Shown: positions 42,652-53,382 of the stretch, one piece after another
Layout: each line of letters opens with the position of its first letter
How positions within the stretch are numbered: position 1 is the stretch's first letter
Source: Sorex araneus
Lineage: Eukaryota > Chordata > Mammalia > Eulipotyphla > Soricidae
Reading direction: 5' to 3'
Length of the DNA stretch: 64,000 nt
Assembly (NCBI RefSeq): GCF_027595985.1
Contig: NC_073311.1
Location: forward strand, 26,935,892-26,999,891
The notes under the pieces: generated by a model
What the model was told of the DNA's origin: nothing
What the model saw: the letters and a program-made list of their open reading frames with translations, nothing else
Database searches by the model: none
Program-made: the position numbers and the translations under genes

Positions 42652-42888
42652 GGCTGGAGCAATAGCACAGTGGTTGGGCTTTCTCCTTTCACGCGGCTGA
42701 CCCAAGTTCGATTCCTCCGCCCCTCTTGGAGAACCCGGCAAGCTACTGAGAGCTGCACGGCAGAGCCTGACAAGCTACCCGTGTGTATTGGATATGCCAA
42801 AAACAGTAACAATAAGTCTCTCAATGAGAGACGTTACTGGTGTCCGCTCGAGCAAATCAATGAGCAACCGGATGACAGTGACAGTGAC
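42652..42888 (+). mobile_element. SINE-B, full length
   Basis: GGCTGGAGCAATAGCACAGT head, B box AGTTCGATTCC, body with a deletion near 42750, RTE tail and (GACAGT)n end. TSD AGTGCTACAGAG (42640-42651) and AGTGCTACAAAG (42889-42900). Confidence 0.95.
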
Positions 42889-42946
42889 AGTGCTACAAAG
42901 CCAAATACACAAAATGTTTTAAGAACCATGGTATAAAATGTGCTAT

Positions 42947-43186
42947 GCACTATAGCACTGTTGTCCCATTGTTCATTGATTTGCTCAAGCAGGCACCAGT
43001 AACATCTCCATTGTGAGATTGTTGTTACTGTTTTTGGCATATCAAATATGCCATGGGTAGCTTGCCAGGTTCTGCTGTGTGGGCGGATACTCTCAGTAGC
43101 TTGCTGGGCTCTCTGAGAGGGACGGAGGAATTGAACCCAGGTCAGCTGCGTGCAAGGCAAACACCGTACCTGCTGTGCTCCAGTCC
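42947..43186 (-). mobile_element. SINE-B, minus strand
   Basis: Full-length minus copy 60 bp from the plus copy, tails facing. + strand: CATTGATTTGCTCAAGCAGG, CACCAGTAACATCTCC, CATATCAAATATGCCATGGG, GAATTGAACCCAGGTC, CTGCTGTGCTCCAG. AAAATGTGCTAT (42935-42946) and AAAATGTACTAT (43187-43198) form a TSD. Confidence 0.94.
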
Positions 43187-43198
43187 AAAATGTACTAT

Positions 43199-44690
43199 AC
43201 TGAATATTATTTCAAATTTCATTTATAGATAATTTATTTCCTGTCTTTTGATGTTTAGGTGGAGTTAGAGGGGGAACTGGAAAAAAATAAGGTAGAATAC
43301 TGTCAGAGCACATATATAAACCTGGGACTCCAAATGACAGGATGCTGAATGGTAGAGGTAAAGCGTAAAATTATTCCCCCAAATAATTCCCAGGATGTCA
43401 TCAGAGCTCCATTTCATTATGAGGTTAATGAGAACCTACAAAAAATTTGGGGGAGGTGAGTGAGCTACTTTGCATCTATAATCTGGAATTGATGGTCCTT
43501 TATTATCAATCTTGTAGAAAGGAATTATAGAGCAACACTAAAATGAATTATAGGAAGATAGTTATTTTAATTATTTTTTTTAAAGAAAGCTTTCCTCTAG
43601 GGAAATGAGATTTGTTCTTAAATAAATAATAACCTCATATATTATGCTAGGTAATTAGTGCCAATTTTGACAAAAGACAACCTCCAGATTTTGGAGACTT
43701 ACAACAAAAGGCTTCATTCTCATTTACATCACATCCATCACAGCTTTCATGGTGCTTCTACAAGACTAATGGCTGAAGAACACGCCCAACTCTGTCTTCA
43801 ACTTGTTTCCAGTAACAAAGAGGAGAAAAAAGAATGAATGGAAGACAACACATGCACCCTTGGCTGCCTCAGTCGAAATAACCAATCATCTCTCCTCTCA
43901 ATTAATTGGTAATTAATCATCACCTTTACTCAATTAGATTTGTGTACTATGCCATGAATGAATGATAAGGATATCATCCTATGTTTTTGTTGAGTACTGA
44001 CAGTCTCTACTTGACACTCAAAATATAAAATCTGACCAATGCAACAGTCAAATTATTCTATTGTTTTGAAAATCCAAGTTTATAGCTCCAAATTCCACCT
44101 TTCTATTTCGGTCATTTTTGGTTGGTTCTGCCAGTTTCTTTCTCTTCTGAACTACCAATTATTGAAACACTAAAAAAAAAAATTCTTATTTAGGCTGAGT
44201 TTTCTAAATAAATAATTGAAATGATTATAGTTGTATGCCAAGTTTACAAATGGTCAAGGTTATAGAAAATATATGTAATTTTAAAAGCAATAATGAATGC
44301 AAAAAACCTAGGCATTTGATTGTGATTCCTACAATATTTTAATTCTTTACTTTACTATCAATTGACATTTCACTAAGTGCATACTTACTTTTCATATATG
44401 CTTTACTATTCTCCTACATCTATTGCTTAATTTATGTACATGTGATTTTGTGCTACATTCATGGAAACTCACTGGTTTATTTGGAAGATGCCTTTCTTTA
44501 TATAATGATGCATTAATAAACAACTACAATAGAGAATTGTTTTTGTTGTACACATGCTATAGACCTAATGTATTTCAATTTCCTTGCTATACTTAAAAAA
44601 CAAGTGAAAAATAACATTTTGTTATTGATAAAAATGTGAATTGTAAAGTTTTATTATTAATAAACATATGATTTTTAAAGGAGATTGCTA
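43199..44690. other. Unannotated AT-rich sequence
   Basis: No gene. The segment 43680-43930 (TTACAACAAAAGGCTTCATT, CATCCATCACAGCTTTCATG) has a texture like old LTR or DNA-transposon DNA, but I cannot place it. Confidence 0.35.
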
Positions 44691-44853
44691 TTTAAAAGTC
44701 TATCTATCTATCTCTGCCAAATGAACTGATTTCATTTAGGACATACAAGAGGAGAGAGAGAAAAAAGAGGGAGTTCCAAAAAGTAAAGAAGAGAAATTAC
44801 ACTCCCCAAGAGGGATGCTGAGGACCCCAGTATGGAGTGCAAAGACCTCTTTC

Positions 44854-44890
44854 TTGTGTGTGTCTGTGTGTGTGTGTGTGTGTGTGTGTT
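44854..44890 (+). repeat. (GT)n microsatellite
   Basis: About 17 GT units with a CT interruption at the 5' end. Confidence 0.95.
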
Positions 44891-44894
44891 TTAT

Positions 44895-45235
44895 AAAAAC
44901 TCATCATGAGCTCTATACTCTTAATAAAATTAAGAACACAATACAGTATTGTTAGCTATGTACAACAATGTTGTGTATCAGATCTCTCAGATCTCCAGAA
45001 TTTATTCATCTTAGATAACTGAAAGTTTATGTCTTTTGAATCGTAGCTCCCAGCTGCCTCACCCCCAGCATCTGGCAACCACCATCTTCCACTTTTGTTT
45101 TCTAGGAGAATATTCTAGAAACAAGTACATAGATTAAACCATGCAGGATTTGTCCTTGTGGTGACTGTCTTATTTCACTTAGCATAACGTCTTCCATGTT
45201 TATTCATGTTACTGCATATACAGGAGATTCTTAAA
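44895..45235 (-). mobile_element. Old L1 3' end (L1M-type)
   Basis: Plus strand shows a classic antisense series: AACACAATACAGTATTGTTA, CAGATCTCCAGAATTTATTC, CATCTGGCAACCACCATCTT, GTGACTGTCTTATTTCACTT, AGCATAACGTCTTCCATGTT. Substantial divergence indicates an ancient eutherian L1. Confidence 0.8.
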
Positions 45236-45734
45236 GTGCCTCATTTCATCACTTTACACTTGCTTACATTTAACATAGTGCCTGACACACAAAATTCATT
45301 TTGTAAATATTTATAGAATAAATTAATCTATGCTAGTTTAATTGTGAAAATCAGAATAAGCTATTACTTTTATGAGTCAGTGTGCATTTTCTCTTCCATT
45401 TAGCTAAATGTACTTATTTTTTAACGACTTCAAATTTTCTTCAACTCTTTTCCTACTTGACTGACACTTGTTATCCATAGCTACAATATTATAATCATGA
45501 ACCACAGATGTTCTGCAATATAAAACAGTAGATTGCATGATACTATTTATATATACATACATGAACTTGATACATGCAAATTTAATTCTTAGTATGTCTG
45601 TGAGATGTCTCCCAAGCAGTATTTAGAAATCCAGGGACCCCTTCTGGTGATTCTTGGCTATCCATGTATTCAGAGGCTATTGATACTCATATTTCAGATT
45701 ATTTGACTTAGAAGTTAATGCCTTCATAAGGAGG

Positions 45735-46195
45735 ATGTAGTGAAAAAGTAACTCTCATTCGCTGTTGATAGAAATGGCCTCTGGTTTGGCATCTATAGAA
45801 ATAGTATGGTTAATCCTCAGAATAGAATAGAAAATAGAAATAGAATTCTCATGTCACTCTGTGATATGATACTACTTCTAATATATCTGAGAAGCACAAA
45901 AAAACATTAATTCAAAAGTATATGCATACCTCTACTCATTTCAGCCCTTTGGATGTGGAAGCAACCCAAATGTCTAATGACAGATGATGAGATAAAGAGG
46001 CCTATATATATATGTATGTATATATATATGTATATATATACATACATAGTGAAATACTACACAGTCAAGATGAAATCAAGTGGTTGATGCAATGTGGATG
46101 GAATCAGATGGTATCATGTTAAGTGAAATAATTCAGAGGGGGAAAGACAAATAACAGATGGTCTCACTCATCTGCCAAATACTAAGAAGCAAAAT
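45735..46195 (+). mobile_element. Old L1 ORF2 3' fragment
   Basis: TCATTCGCTGTTGATAGAAA, GGAAGCAACCCAAATGTCTA, GTGAAATACTACACAGTCAA, TGTTAAGTGAAATAATTCAG and GGTCTCACTCATCTGCC follow the order of the L1 ORF2 end. It is interrupted by a (TA)n expansion at 46003-46050. Confidence 0.8.
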
Positions 46196-46424
46196 AAAGG
46201 GTTTGACAGTATGGAACAATAACAAGCCTTGAACTTGGATCACAAAACTGATTAAGTAGCAATTGAGAGAATGAAAATTGGACTGAAAATGACATAGGAA
46301 CAATGGTGAAAGGTCTTGGGAACTTTGAAGGTAGTGGAATGCAATGGCTTTACACATCAATATTATAAATTTTAGCACTATTTTAACCATGTAAATGTAA
46401 AATTTAAAGGTAATGGCTATATGT

Positions 46425-46541
46425 ATACACATGTGTATATATGTATACAAGATATATATTGCATGTATATGTAGTATATATATGTGTGTATATATATGTA
46501 TGTATGTATGTATGTATATATATATATATATATATATATAC
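46425..46541 (+). repeat. (TATG)n/(TA)n microsatellite
   Basis: ATGTATAC-type repeats grading into GTATGTATGT and then about 18 TA units. Confidence 0.95.
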
Positions 46542-46660
46542 CCATCTCCAGCTGTGCCTAAGGTTCCCAGATTTATACCTAATGGCACTCAGGGGTCTTG
46601 CTAGGAAGCAAACTCTACACCTACACTTCAGCCCATTTAGCTCTCTCTCTGAGCTCATGC
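46542..46660 (-). mobile_element. Possible old SINE-A relic
   Basis: + strand AATGGCACTCAGGGGTCTTG and CTACACTTCAGCCC resemble the reverse complement of SINE-A. Highly diverged. Confidence 0.35.
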
Positions 46661-46679
46661 CTGTATGTTAAAGTTTTAT

Positions 46680-48265
46680 TTTTCTCCTTTGAAATTTGGG
46701 ATGAGGTTAGCATTCAAATTTTAGATGTGTTTCACATAAACTGTTAGTTCTTGAGTAAATTGCTTATTTTGTCTTTGTTTGCATAATGGGTTCAATTGGC
46801 ACAATAGTTCACTTGTAGAATTGGAAAACAAATAAAATAAATATTTTAAAGTATTTCAATGTGCATAAAATGTAGCTGTCTCAAAAATACAAATAATAAT
46901 CATACATCTTTTGGGCTTCATCAAGAGATTTTAGTTTTACTATGCAAGATCTGGGAAATGATTATCTACATGATATCATGCCCTTTGTTATAATATGTTA
47001 ATGTAAATTTTCTTTTAATAGTTTTATGCCATATATCCTCCCATATTTAGTTAAGGTTTAAGGTTTACAGTTCTCTTTCCCAAGTAGTCTGTTGTGAAGT
47101 TACATGGTTAAATACATAGGAAGCATAAATAATCTATTACTTTATTGTTACATTTTGGTGATACTTTTTTTTCAAGTAAGATAAATACAAAGTCAATTAA
47201 ATTTTCCTTTGAATATATATTATTTAAATGAATGCATCATGAATATACTAGATCACTGTATTTTCTTTTTTAAAAAAAAATATATATATGGACATTACTG
47301 GTGCCCACTCGATCAAATTGATGAACAACGGGAGGACATATATATATATAAATATATATATATGTGCTCCAATAATTTCCCAGTCATTGGTTTCTTCATA
47401 TCGTTGAGTTAAGTAAAACATAAAAAGGAATTAATTCCATCTTATACTTCCAAAAATGTCAACAAAAAGCTGTCTTACACAAAAAATAAAACACATTTAA
47501 CTAGTAAATGCCACAGGATTTATTTGAAAATTGTAGACTAATGTTCAGTTCTGAATGTACACTTTGAAGATTAGCCTGTGGGTACAGGAAACAACATGTT
47601 CAAGAGATCTCCTTTTCAGAACAATAAAATACCTAGCGCATTATGAGGCTTAATTGAATAAAACTTCACCATATACACACATTTATAATCTTATAACTCC
47701 TGACAAGTTAAAACTTCATCAAGAATTCAACATCAAATAAAAATTAATTTCTACTAGCAGTGTTGCATGAAACCCTAATCCACACAGGATGGCATTACTA
47801 ACACCTACATTCTTTTTTCCAAGTCAGTTGCCCCTAAGCTAATTTTAAAATGTGCTTCTGTTCTGTTCATTCCCCTTGATGGAAGTATCATAAATAACTG
47901 GGATCACAATCTCAAATACTGTTTACCAAAGAAAAGGTTAAAAATTCAATTTACCTAGAAGAAAACTGATTCAGTATAAGAAGATAAAATATTTTTACAT
48001 AGTGGCAAATTAACAGTAGTTATATATGGAAAAGAGTAGATATAAAGAATAAAATTGTTTTGAAATTTCTCTTAAAAATTTATACTGATTACAACCTCTT
48101 CAAATCATGACTTAGGTCTTAGGTAATCACTAAACACCAGATATGAACCCTATATGCGAAAAGCATATTAGGCTCTTTTACTTTTAAGTTCCTCTTTATC
48201 AAAGCATGCCGTACAGAAAGAGAATATAACACACCCTTAAGTAAGCAGCTCAATGAACTTTTTAC
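46680..48265. other. Unannotated AT-rich sequence
   Basis: No gene. The only recognised insert is the 47-bp SINE-B/RTE tail fragment at 47291-47337. Confidence 0.4.
47291..47337 (+). mobile_element. SINE-B/RTE tail-only insertion
   Basis: GACATTACTGGTGCCCACTC, GATCAAATTGATGAAC, AACGGGAGGACA: only the last 47 bp of SINE-B, flanked on both sides by (AT)n (ATATATAT), a plausible TSD. An extreme 5' truncation. Confidence 0.9.
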
Positions 48266-48283
48266 AAGATAAAATGTCTTATA

Positions 48284-48460
48284 GAGGCTGGAGTGATAGC
48301 ACAGCGGGTAGGGCATGTTTGCCTTGCTTGCGGCTGATCTGGGTTCAATTCCCATCATCCCATATGGTCCGCCGAGCACCACCAGGAGTAACTCCTGAGT
48401 GCAGAGCCAGTAGCAACCCCTGTACAACGCTGGGTGTGACCCAAAAAAGCAAAATAAGAT
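48284..48460 (+). mobile_element. SINE-A with TSD
   Basis: GAGGCTGGAGTGATAGCACA head, GGTTCAATTCC B box, body and an A-rich tail that has become AAAATAAGAT repeats. AAAATGTCTTATA before and AAAATACCTTATA after are a probable TSD. Confidence 0.93.
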
Positions 48461-48479
48461 AAAATAAAATACCTTATAA

Positions 48480-48838
48480 GTGACACCTACCATCTACTAT
48501 TATTATCCTAATTCTCTATCATACAACCTACCCTTAGAATTCATCAAATAGCTATAGATTGAACTTTAACATCATTGATCTATAAATCTTATTTTAAATG
48601 TGTATTTATGAATATTTATTTTACTAGTATGAGTAAAATTAAAAATCCACAATGATATTTATAAATTAAAAAATATAAAAGAAACAAATGTCTTTTGTTA
48701 GAAATTAGAAAAGGCAACATTTCATAAAATAAAGATAGTAGAGGATATTTTGGAAACATAAAATATAATCGTATCACATGTCAAGTTAAAGAGTTCATTG
48801 TTACATCACAACAAAAGGATAGTCTAAAATGTCAACAC
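48480..48838. other. Unannotated AT-rich sequence
   Basis: Nothing recognised. Confidence 0.4.
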
Positions 48839-48855
48839 TAAAAAGAGGTAACATG

Positions 48856-49966
48856 ACCCTCTGCGCCTAAAGACTTTGATTCCAGAGACCTAACACATTC
48901 GGGCATTCAGCACAGCTTCTTATAGCAATGCAATGGGACTGTGAACTGGGCTACAACTCCGTGCTGCCCGGGGGTGGATCTTTCCTCCCCACCCTGTCTT
49001 CCTGCATGGAAAATGGTGGCGGCAGCAACATCCACATGGCAGGAGCCATCTTCTAAGACTCCTAACCCAGAGCTATACAATTTTTACACTTGGGGCTCCT
49101 AGGGAATCATGGGAAGTGGGTGTAACCGGCATACCCTCGGCCCAGATAAATTCGGAGCTGCTGAGAGTGAAACGGACCCTCTGCGCCTAAAGACTTTGAT
49201 TCCAGAGACTTCTTACAGCAATACACTGGGACTGTGAGCTGGGCTATGCAATTTCTGGCAGAATTTTCCCTGGACTTTATACAGAAATCCAAAACCACGC
49301 GGATGATGTTATAAATTAACATCTATAATTGTCAACAATGTGAAATGGTTCCTTTTTAACAGGTCTGACTTGGGAGAAAAACTCCAAATAATAGCAGTGA
49401 GTTTTTGTTGAAATATTGAAGGTTATTAAAGTAGCAGCCATTTCTCTGGACTGTGAACTAAGCAACAGCCCCATGCCGGCTGAGAAGAGGAAATATCCCT
49501 CTTTCCCGGTTGTTTCCCATTTTCAGGGAGAAACGCAGAGTGGCGTCCACCATACTATGAGGTGCGGGAAGGGGGATGAGGGGGAAAAAAAAAGGAAAAA
49601 GGAAAAAAAAGAGTTATGTACTTGGAGCAGTGGGGCTACATATCTCTTCATTCTCAGCAATGGAAAACAAATTATCAAATGCGTCCTTGGTAGTAGGGCT
49701 GTCTTTCTTGGGGGGAAACTCCAACAACAATAGTGAGTTTTGTGCTGCAATATGGAACGTAATCAAGGTAAAGAGAAAATGAAGTGAAATTCACCAGTTA
49801 TACAGTTGGGGGTGGGGGGCGGGAGCGGGAGGTGTACTGGGGTTTTTGGTGGTGGAATATGGGCACTGGTGAAGGGATGTGTGTTTGAATATTGTATAAC
49901 TGAGACATAAACCTGAGAACTTTGTAACTTTCCATATGGTCATTCAATAAAAATTAAAAAAATAAT
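48856..49966 (+). mobile_element. Family D element (L1-like, no ORF)
   Basis: Plus-strand unit with a TSD of AAAAGAGGTAACATG (48841-48855) and A(AA)AGAGGTAATATG (to 49983). The 5' part has one full monomer of 320 bp (ACCCTCTGCGCCTAAAG at 48856 and again at 49176) and the start of a second, leading into TTTCTGGCAGAATTTTCCCT and an L1-type 3' UTR with a G-rich tract (49805-49832), GAGAACTTTGTAAC and TTCAATAAAAA. The 3' UTR looks partly duplicated (AAACTCCAA...AGTGAGTTTT at 49379-49407 and 49716-49741). AAAATGGTGGCGGCAGC in the monomer matches the YY1-like motif of the copy at 37590-38390. No ORF. Confidence 0.87.
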
Positions 49967-50234
49967 AAAAAAAGAGGTAATATGTATTTGGAGAGACAAA
50001 AGTATCTAGAGATTCGGAAAATATAAAATCTGGAATAATATTATTAAGTTATTTGGCAAAATAAGACTTAGAACAATATATTCATTCTCAGAAAATAAGA
50101 AAATCAACATAGATCACCATTATTTGAGTCAAATATTTACTTGAGCAAAAAATAAAGCATGTATGATAATCGTAGCCAATAGTGAAATAGAAATATTTAA
50201 AAAAATAAATGTATGTATATATACTTATATATAT

Positions 50235-50472
50235 GTGGGCTGGAGCAATAGCACAGCGGATAGGGCCTTGCACGTGACAGAATTCCTCCATTCCTCTCAG
50301 AAGTCTGGCAAGCTACCGAAAGTATCTTGCCTGCACAGCATAGCCTGGCAAGCTACCCGTGGCATATTCGATAGGCCAAAAACAGTAACAACAAGATTCA
50401 CAATGGAAATGTTACTGGTGCCCGCTCGAGCAAATGTGCCCCGCTCGGGACAACAGTGATGACAGTGATGAC
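50235..50472 (+). mobile_element. SINE-B in an (AT)n context
   Basis: GTGGGCTGGAGCAATAGCAC head, a deletion across the B box (CTTGCACGTGACAGAATTCC), body, and RTE tail with a small rearrangement (AAATGTGCCCCGCTCGGGAC). (TA)n on both sides marks the target. Confidence 0.92.
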
Positions 50473-50535
50473 ATATATATATATATATATGTATATATAT
50501 GTATATATATATACACACACATATATATGGATATA
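50473..50535 (+). repeat. (AT)n microsatellite
   Basis: ATATAT with GTATAT and ACACAC interruptions between a SINE-B tail and an RTE tail that face each other. Confidence 0.95.
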
Positions 50536-51380
50536 TCACCTGTATCACTTGTCATCCCATTGTTCATGGATTTGCTCAAGCAGGCGCCAGTAACATCTCA
50601 TGAACATTGTCTTTGTGAGATTCAGCTGCAGTCCAACCTTTCCACACTAAAGGTCGAAGTCGGACAGCATTCATGACGCTTGGCTAATGTTTGGTGTTAT
50701 TAGAACTATGTCATCAGTGAAGCAGAGGTGCCGACTGTCTATATTCACTCCCATCCCTTCCCTTTCCAATCATCGAGTGACATTCTCGAGGGTGGCACTG
50801 AAGAGTTTCGATGAAATGGTATCTCCCTGCCGAACCCCTTTCTTTATGTAGATGATCACTGCCTTGTAGAATGGTGAGATCCTGGTGGTGAGTCCGTAAT
50901 ACAGCTCACGGAGGATTCTGATGTGCTGAGTTTGAACGCCCTGTTTGGCTAGGGCTTTGATGACTGATTCAGTCTCAACAGAATCAAAGGCCTTTAAATC
51001 AATGAACATTAGACAGAGCAGCATCTTGAACTCTGGCAATGAGCTTGGTCATCATGTGGATATGGTTGATCGTGCTAAATCCTTTTTGGAACCCGGCTTG
51101 CTCACATGGTTTTCCTTTTCTAGTGTTCTGCCAATCATATTCAGGATGACTCGAGTGAACAACTTGTAGACAACGGACAATAGGCAGATCGGGCGATAGT
51201 TGCCGATGTCACGGATGTCTCCCTTCTTGTGCAACAGAACGGTCCTGCTGGTTTTCTTTTGGGACAGAACCTTGCATTCAGACAGGTAGCATGTGAAGAG
51301 CCAAGCCAGTGTATTGACGAGTACTGGCAGTAGATTCTTCAGGTGTTTTGGTCTGACCTTGTCTGAATGGGTGCTGTACA
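50536..51380 (-). mobile_element. RTE-clade LINE with internal deletion
   Basis: Minus strand. Begins with the terminal repeat and the last 60 bp of the element (to CCAGTAACATCTC on +, about 50600), then jumps directly to RT-region sequence that sits at 41232 in the other copy; about 650 bp are missing. It keeps the F-I-D-L-(K)-A-F-D motif with one codon lost, G-V-R-Q-G-D-T-I-S, N-Y-R-P-I-C-L-L-S and V-R-P-K-H-L-K. 5'-truncated near 51380. Confidence 0.9.
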
Positions 51381-51479
51381 AAACTTCATTGGTAAAGAAA
51401 AAAATGTATATATATACACACTCTAAATTTATTCTAGATTATCTGACAAGTAAAATTATCATCTAAATTATATTTTCTT

Positions 51480-52255
51480 TTTATTTGTAAAAGCCCTTTA
51501 AGTATTTCTTGGCAGACCAGTTTGGATTTGATGAACTCTTTTAACTGAATTTACAAATTCCTTTATTTCTGCTTTGTATTTTCATTATGACTTGACGGTC
51601 TCATGTTCTGGGTGGGGGGTCTTTTCTAGTCTGCAATTTGTTTCTATCCTTTCGATTTCCTCTCATGTGGAGGGTTTCTGTGGAGAAGTGTACCGAGAAC
51701 CTTATGTGCATTCCTTTATCTGTGTCTCTTTGCTTTAGGATTCTCTCCTTATCTCTGATATTTGCCATTTTATCTATAAAGTGCATTGGTGTGTCTCTGG
51801 ACACATTTCATATGGAATCTTTTAGCTTCCTAGATTTGAGTGTCTAATGCATGTCACAGCTTAAGTAAGTTTTAAACTCTTATATTTTAAAATAATTCCT
51901 TTCTCTTTCTTCTTTCTATGAATGCCCTATGGTGTGAATTTTCTTCTTCTTATTATTGTCCTATATTGCTCTTTATCTTGATGTTTTTTAATCCTTTTTG
52001 CTGGTCTTTTTGAATAGACTTTGCTACATATCTTAAGTTTATTTGCATTTATTTCCAGTTTCTTCTGTGGTGCTCTTAAACCCCTGGATTATATTTAGTT
52101 CAACTACTGGGTTATTCTGTTTGTTTGTTTGCCTGTTTTTATTTAGGAGTATGTGTGTGGGAACCAAGTAATAACTAATCCAGCCAGCAGCTCATAAAAG
52201 GGGTCACTTTTTATGCTATAATAGTTCTTGGTTTTCACTTCAACATTTTATATTA
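51480..52255. mobile_element. Old L1 fragment
   Basis: CTTTAGGATTCTCTCCTTAT, GTGCATTGGTGTGTCTCTGG and AGCTTCCTAGATTTGAG resemble old mammalian L1 sequence commonly seen in T-rich orientation. Limits and orientation are uncertain. Confidence 0.5.
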
Positions 52256-52261
52256 TTTTAT

Positions 52262-52455
52262 GCATTGCTTGGACCATGCAGTGCTGGGCTTACCCAGGGT
52301 GTTCCAGTACTGCTCCAGGATTACCTTGTGGTATTCAGGGCCTGTGGTGAGGTATCCTTGAGGGATCATATGAAGATTGGGAATTGAATTGGAGCTTACC
52401 ACAGGCACCACATATGAGGCATAACTATTAACCTATACTATCTCACTATCCCCTT
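52262..52455 (-). mobile_element. Old SINE-A, minus strand
   Basis: + strand: CAGTGCTGGGCTTACCCAGG, CTCCAGGATTACCTTGTGG, GGATCATATGAAGATTGGGA, ATTGAATTGGAGC. Strongly diverged. Confidence 0.6.
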
Positions 52456-52570
52456 CTTTAACTACTGTGTTCTTAACGTGATTATTTGTTTGTACATTTA
52501 TTAAACTTTCTTTCATACTTCATCTTGCTGAAGCTTTTCCCATCGATCCCTAATCTCAATGAGCATAATT

Positions 52571-53367
52571 TTTTTAACTGAACATTGCAGGATATTTATT
52601 TATTTATTTATTTATTTATTTATTAGTTTATTTTTAATTAAAGAGTCATCGTGAGGGTACAGTTACAGATCCATACATCTTTGTGCTCATGTTTCCCCCA
52701 TACAAAGTTCGATAACCCATCCCTTCACCAGTGCCCATTCTCCACCACCAGTAAACCCAACATCCCTCCCCCCCTCTCTCCCCACCCCACCCTGCCACTA
52801 TGGCAGGGAATTCCCTTTTGTTCTCTCTCTCTGATTAGGTGTTGTGGTTTGCAATAAAGGTGTTGAGTGGCCATTGTGTTCAGTCTCTAGTCTGTATTCA
52901 GCCCGCATCACCCTTCCCCCACATGACCTCCAACCACATTTTACTTGGTGGTCCCTTCCCTGAGTTACCCAGAATGAGAGCCCAGCCTCCAAGCCATGGA
53001 AACAATCTCTTGGTACTTATTTCTACTATTCTTGGGCGTTAGTCTTATAGTCTATTATTCTATATTCCACAGATGAGTGCAATCTTTCTATGTCTGTCTC
53101 TCTCTTTCTGACTCATTTCACTTAGCATGATACTTTCCATGTTGATCCACTTATATGCAAACGTCATGACCTCATTTTTTTCTAACAGCTGCATAGTATT
53201 CCATTGTATAGATGTACCAGAGTTTCTTCAACCAGTCATCTGTTCTAGGGCACTCGGGTTTTTTCCAGATTCTGGCTATTGTAAACAGTGCTGCGGTGAA
53301 CATATAAGTGCATATGTCACTTCGACTATACTTTTTGGCTTTTCTGGGATATATTCCCAGCAGTGGT
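52571..53367 (-). mobile_element. L1 LINE: ORF2 C-terminus plus 3' UTR
   Basis: Minus-strand insertion defined by an exact 15-bp TSD TCAATGAGCATAATT (52556-52570 and 53368-53382). From 53367 it encodes the ORF2 C-terminal part (E-P-L-L-G-I-Y-P, F-T-I-A-R-I-W, T-D-D-W-L-K-K-L-W-Y, M-E-Y-Y-A-A-V-R-K-K), then a 3' UTR with the G-rich tract (C-rich on + at 52762-52796). The tail has become (TTTA)n on + (52583-52625). Confidence 0.95.
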
Positions 53368-53382
53368 TCAATGAGCATAATT

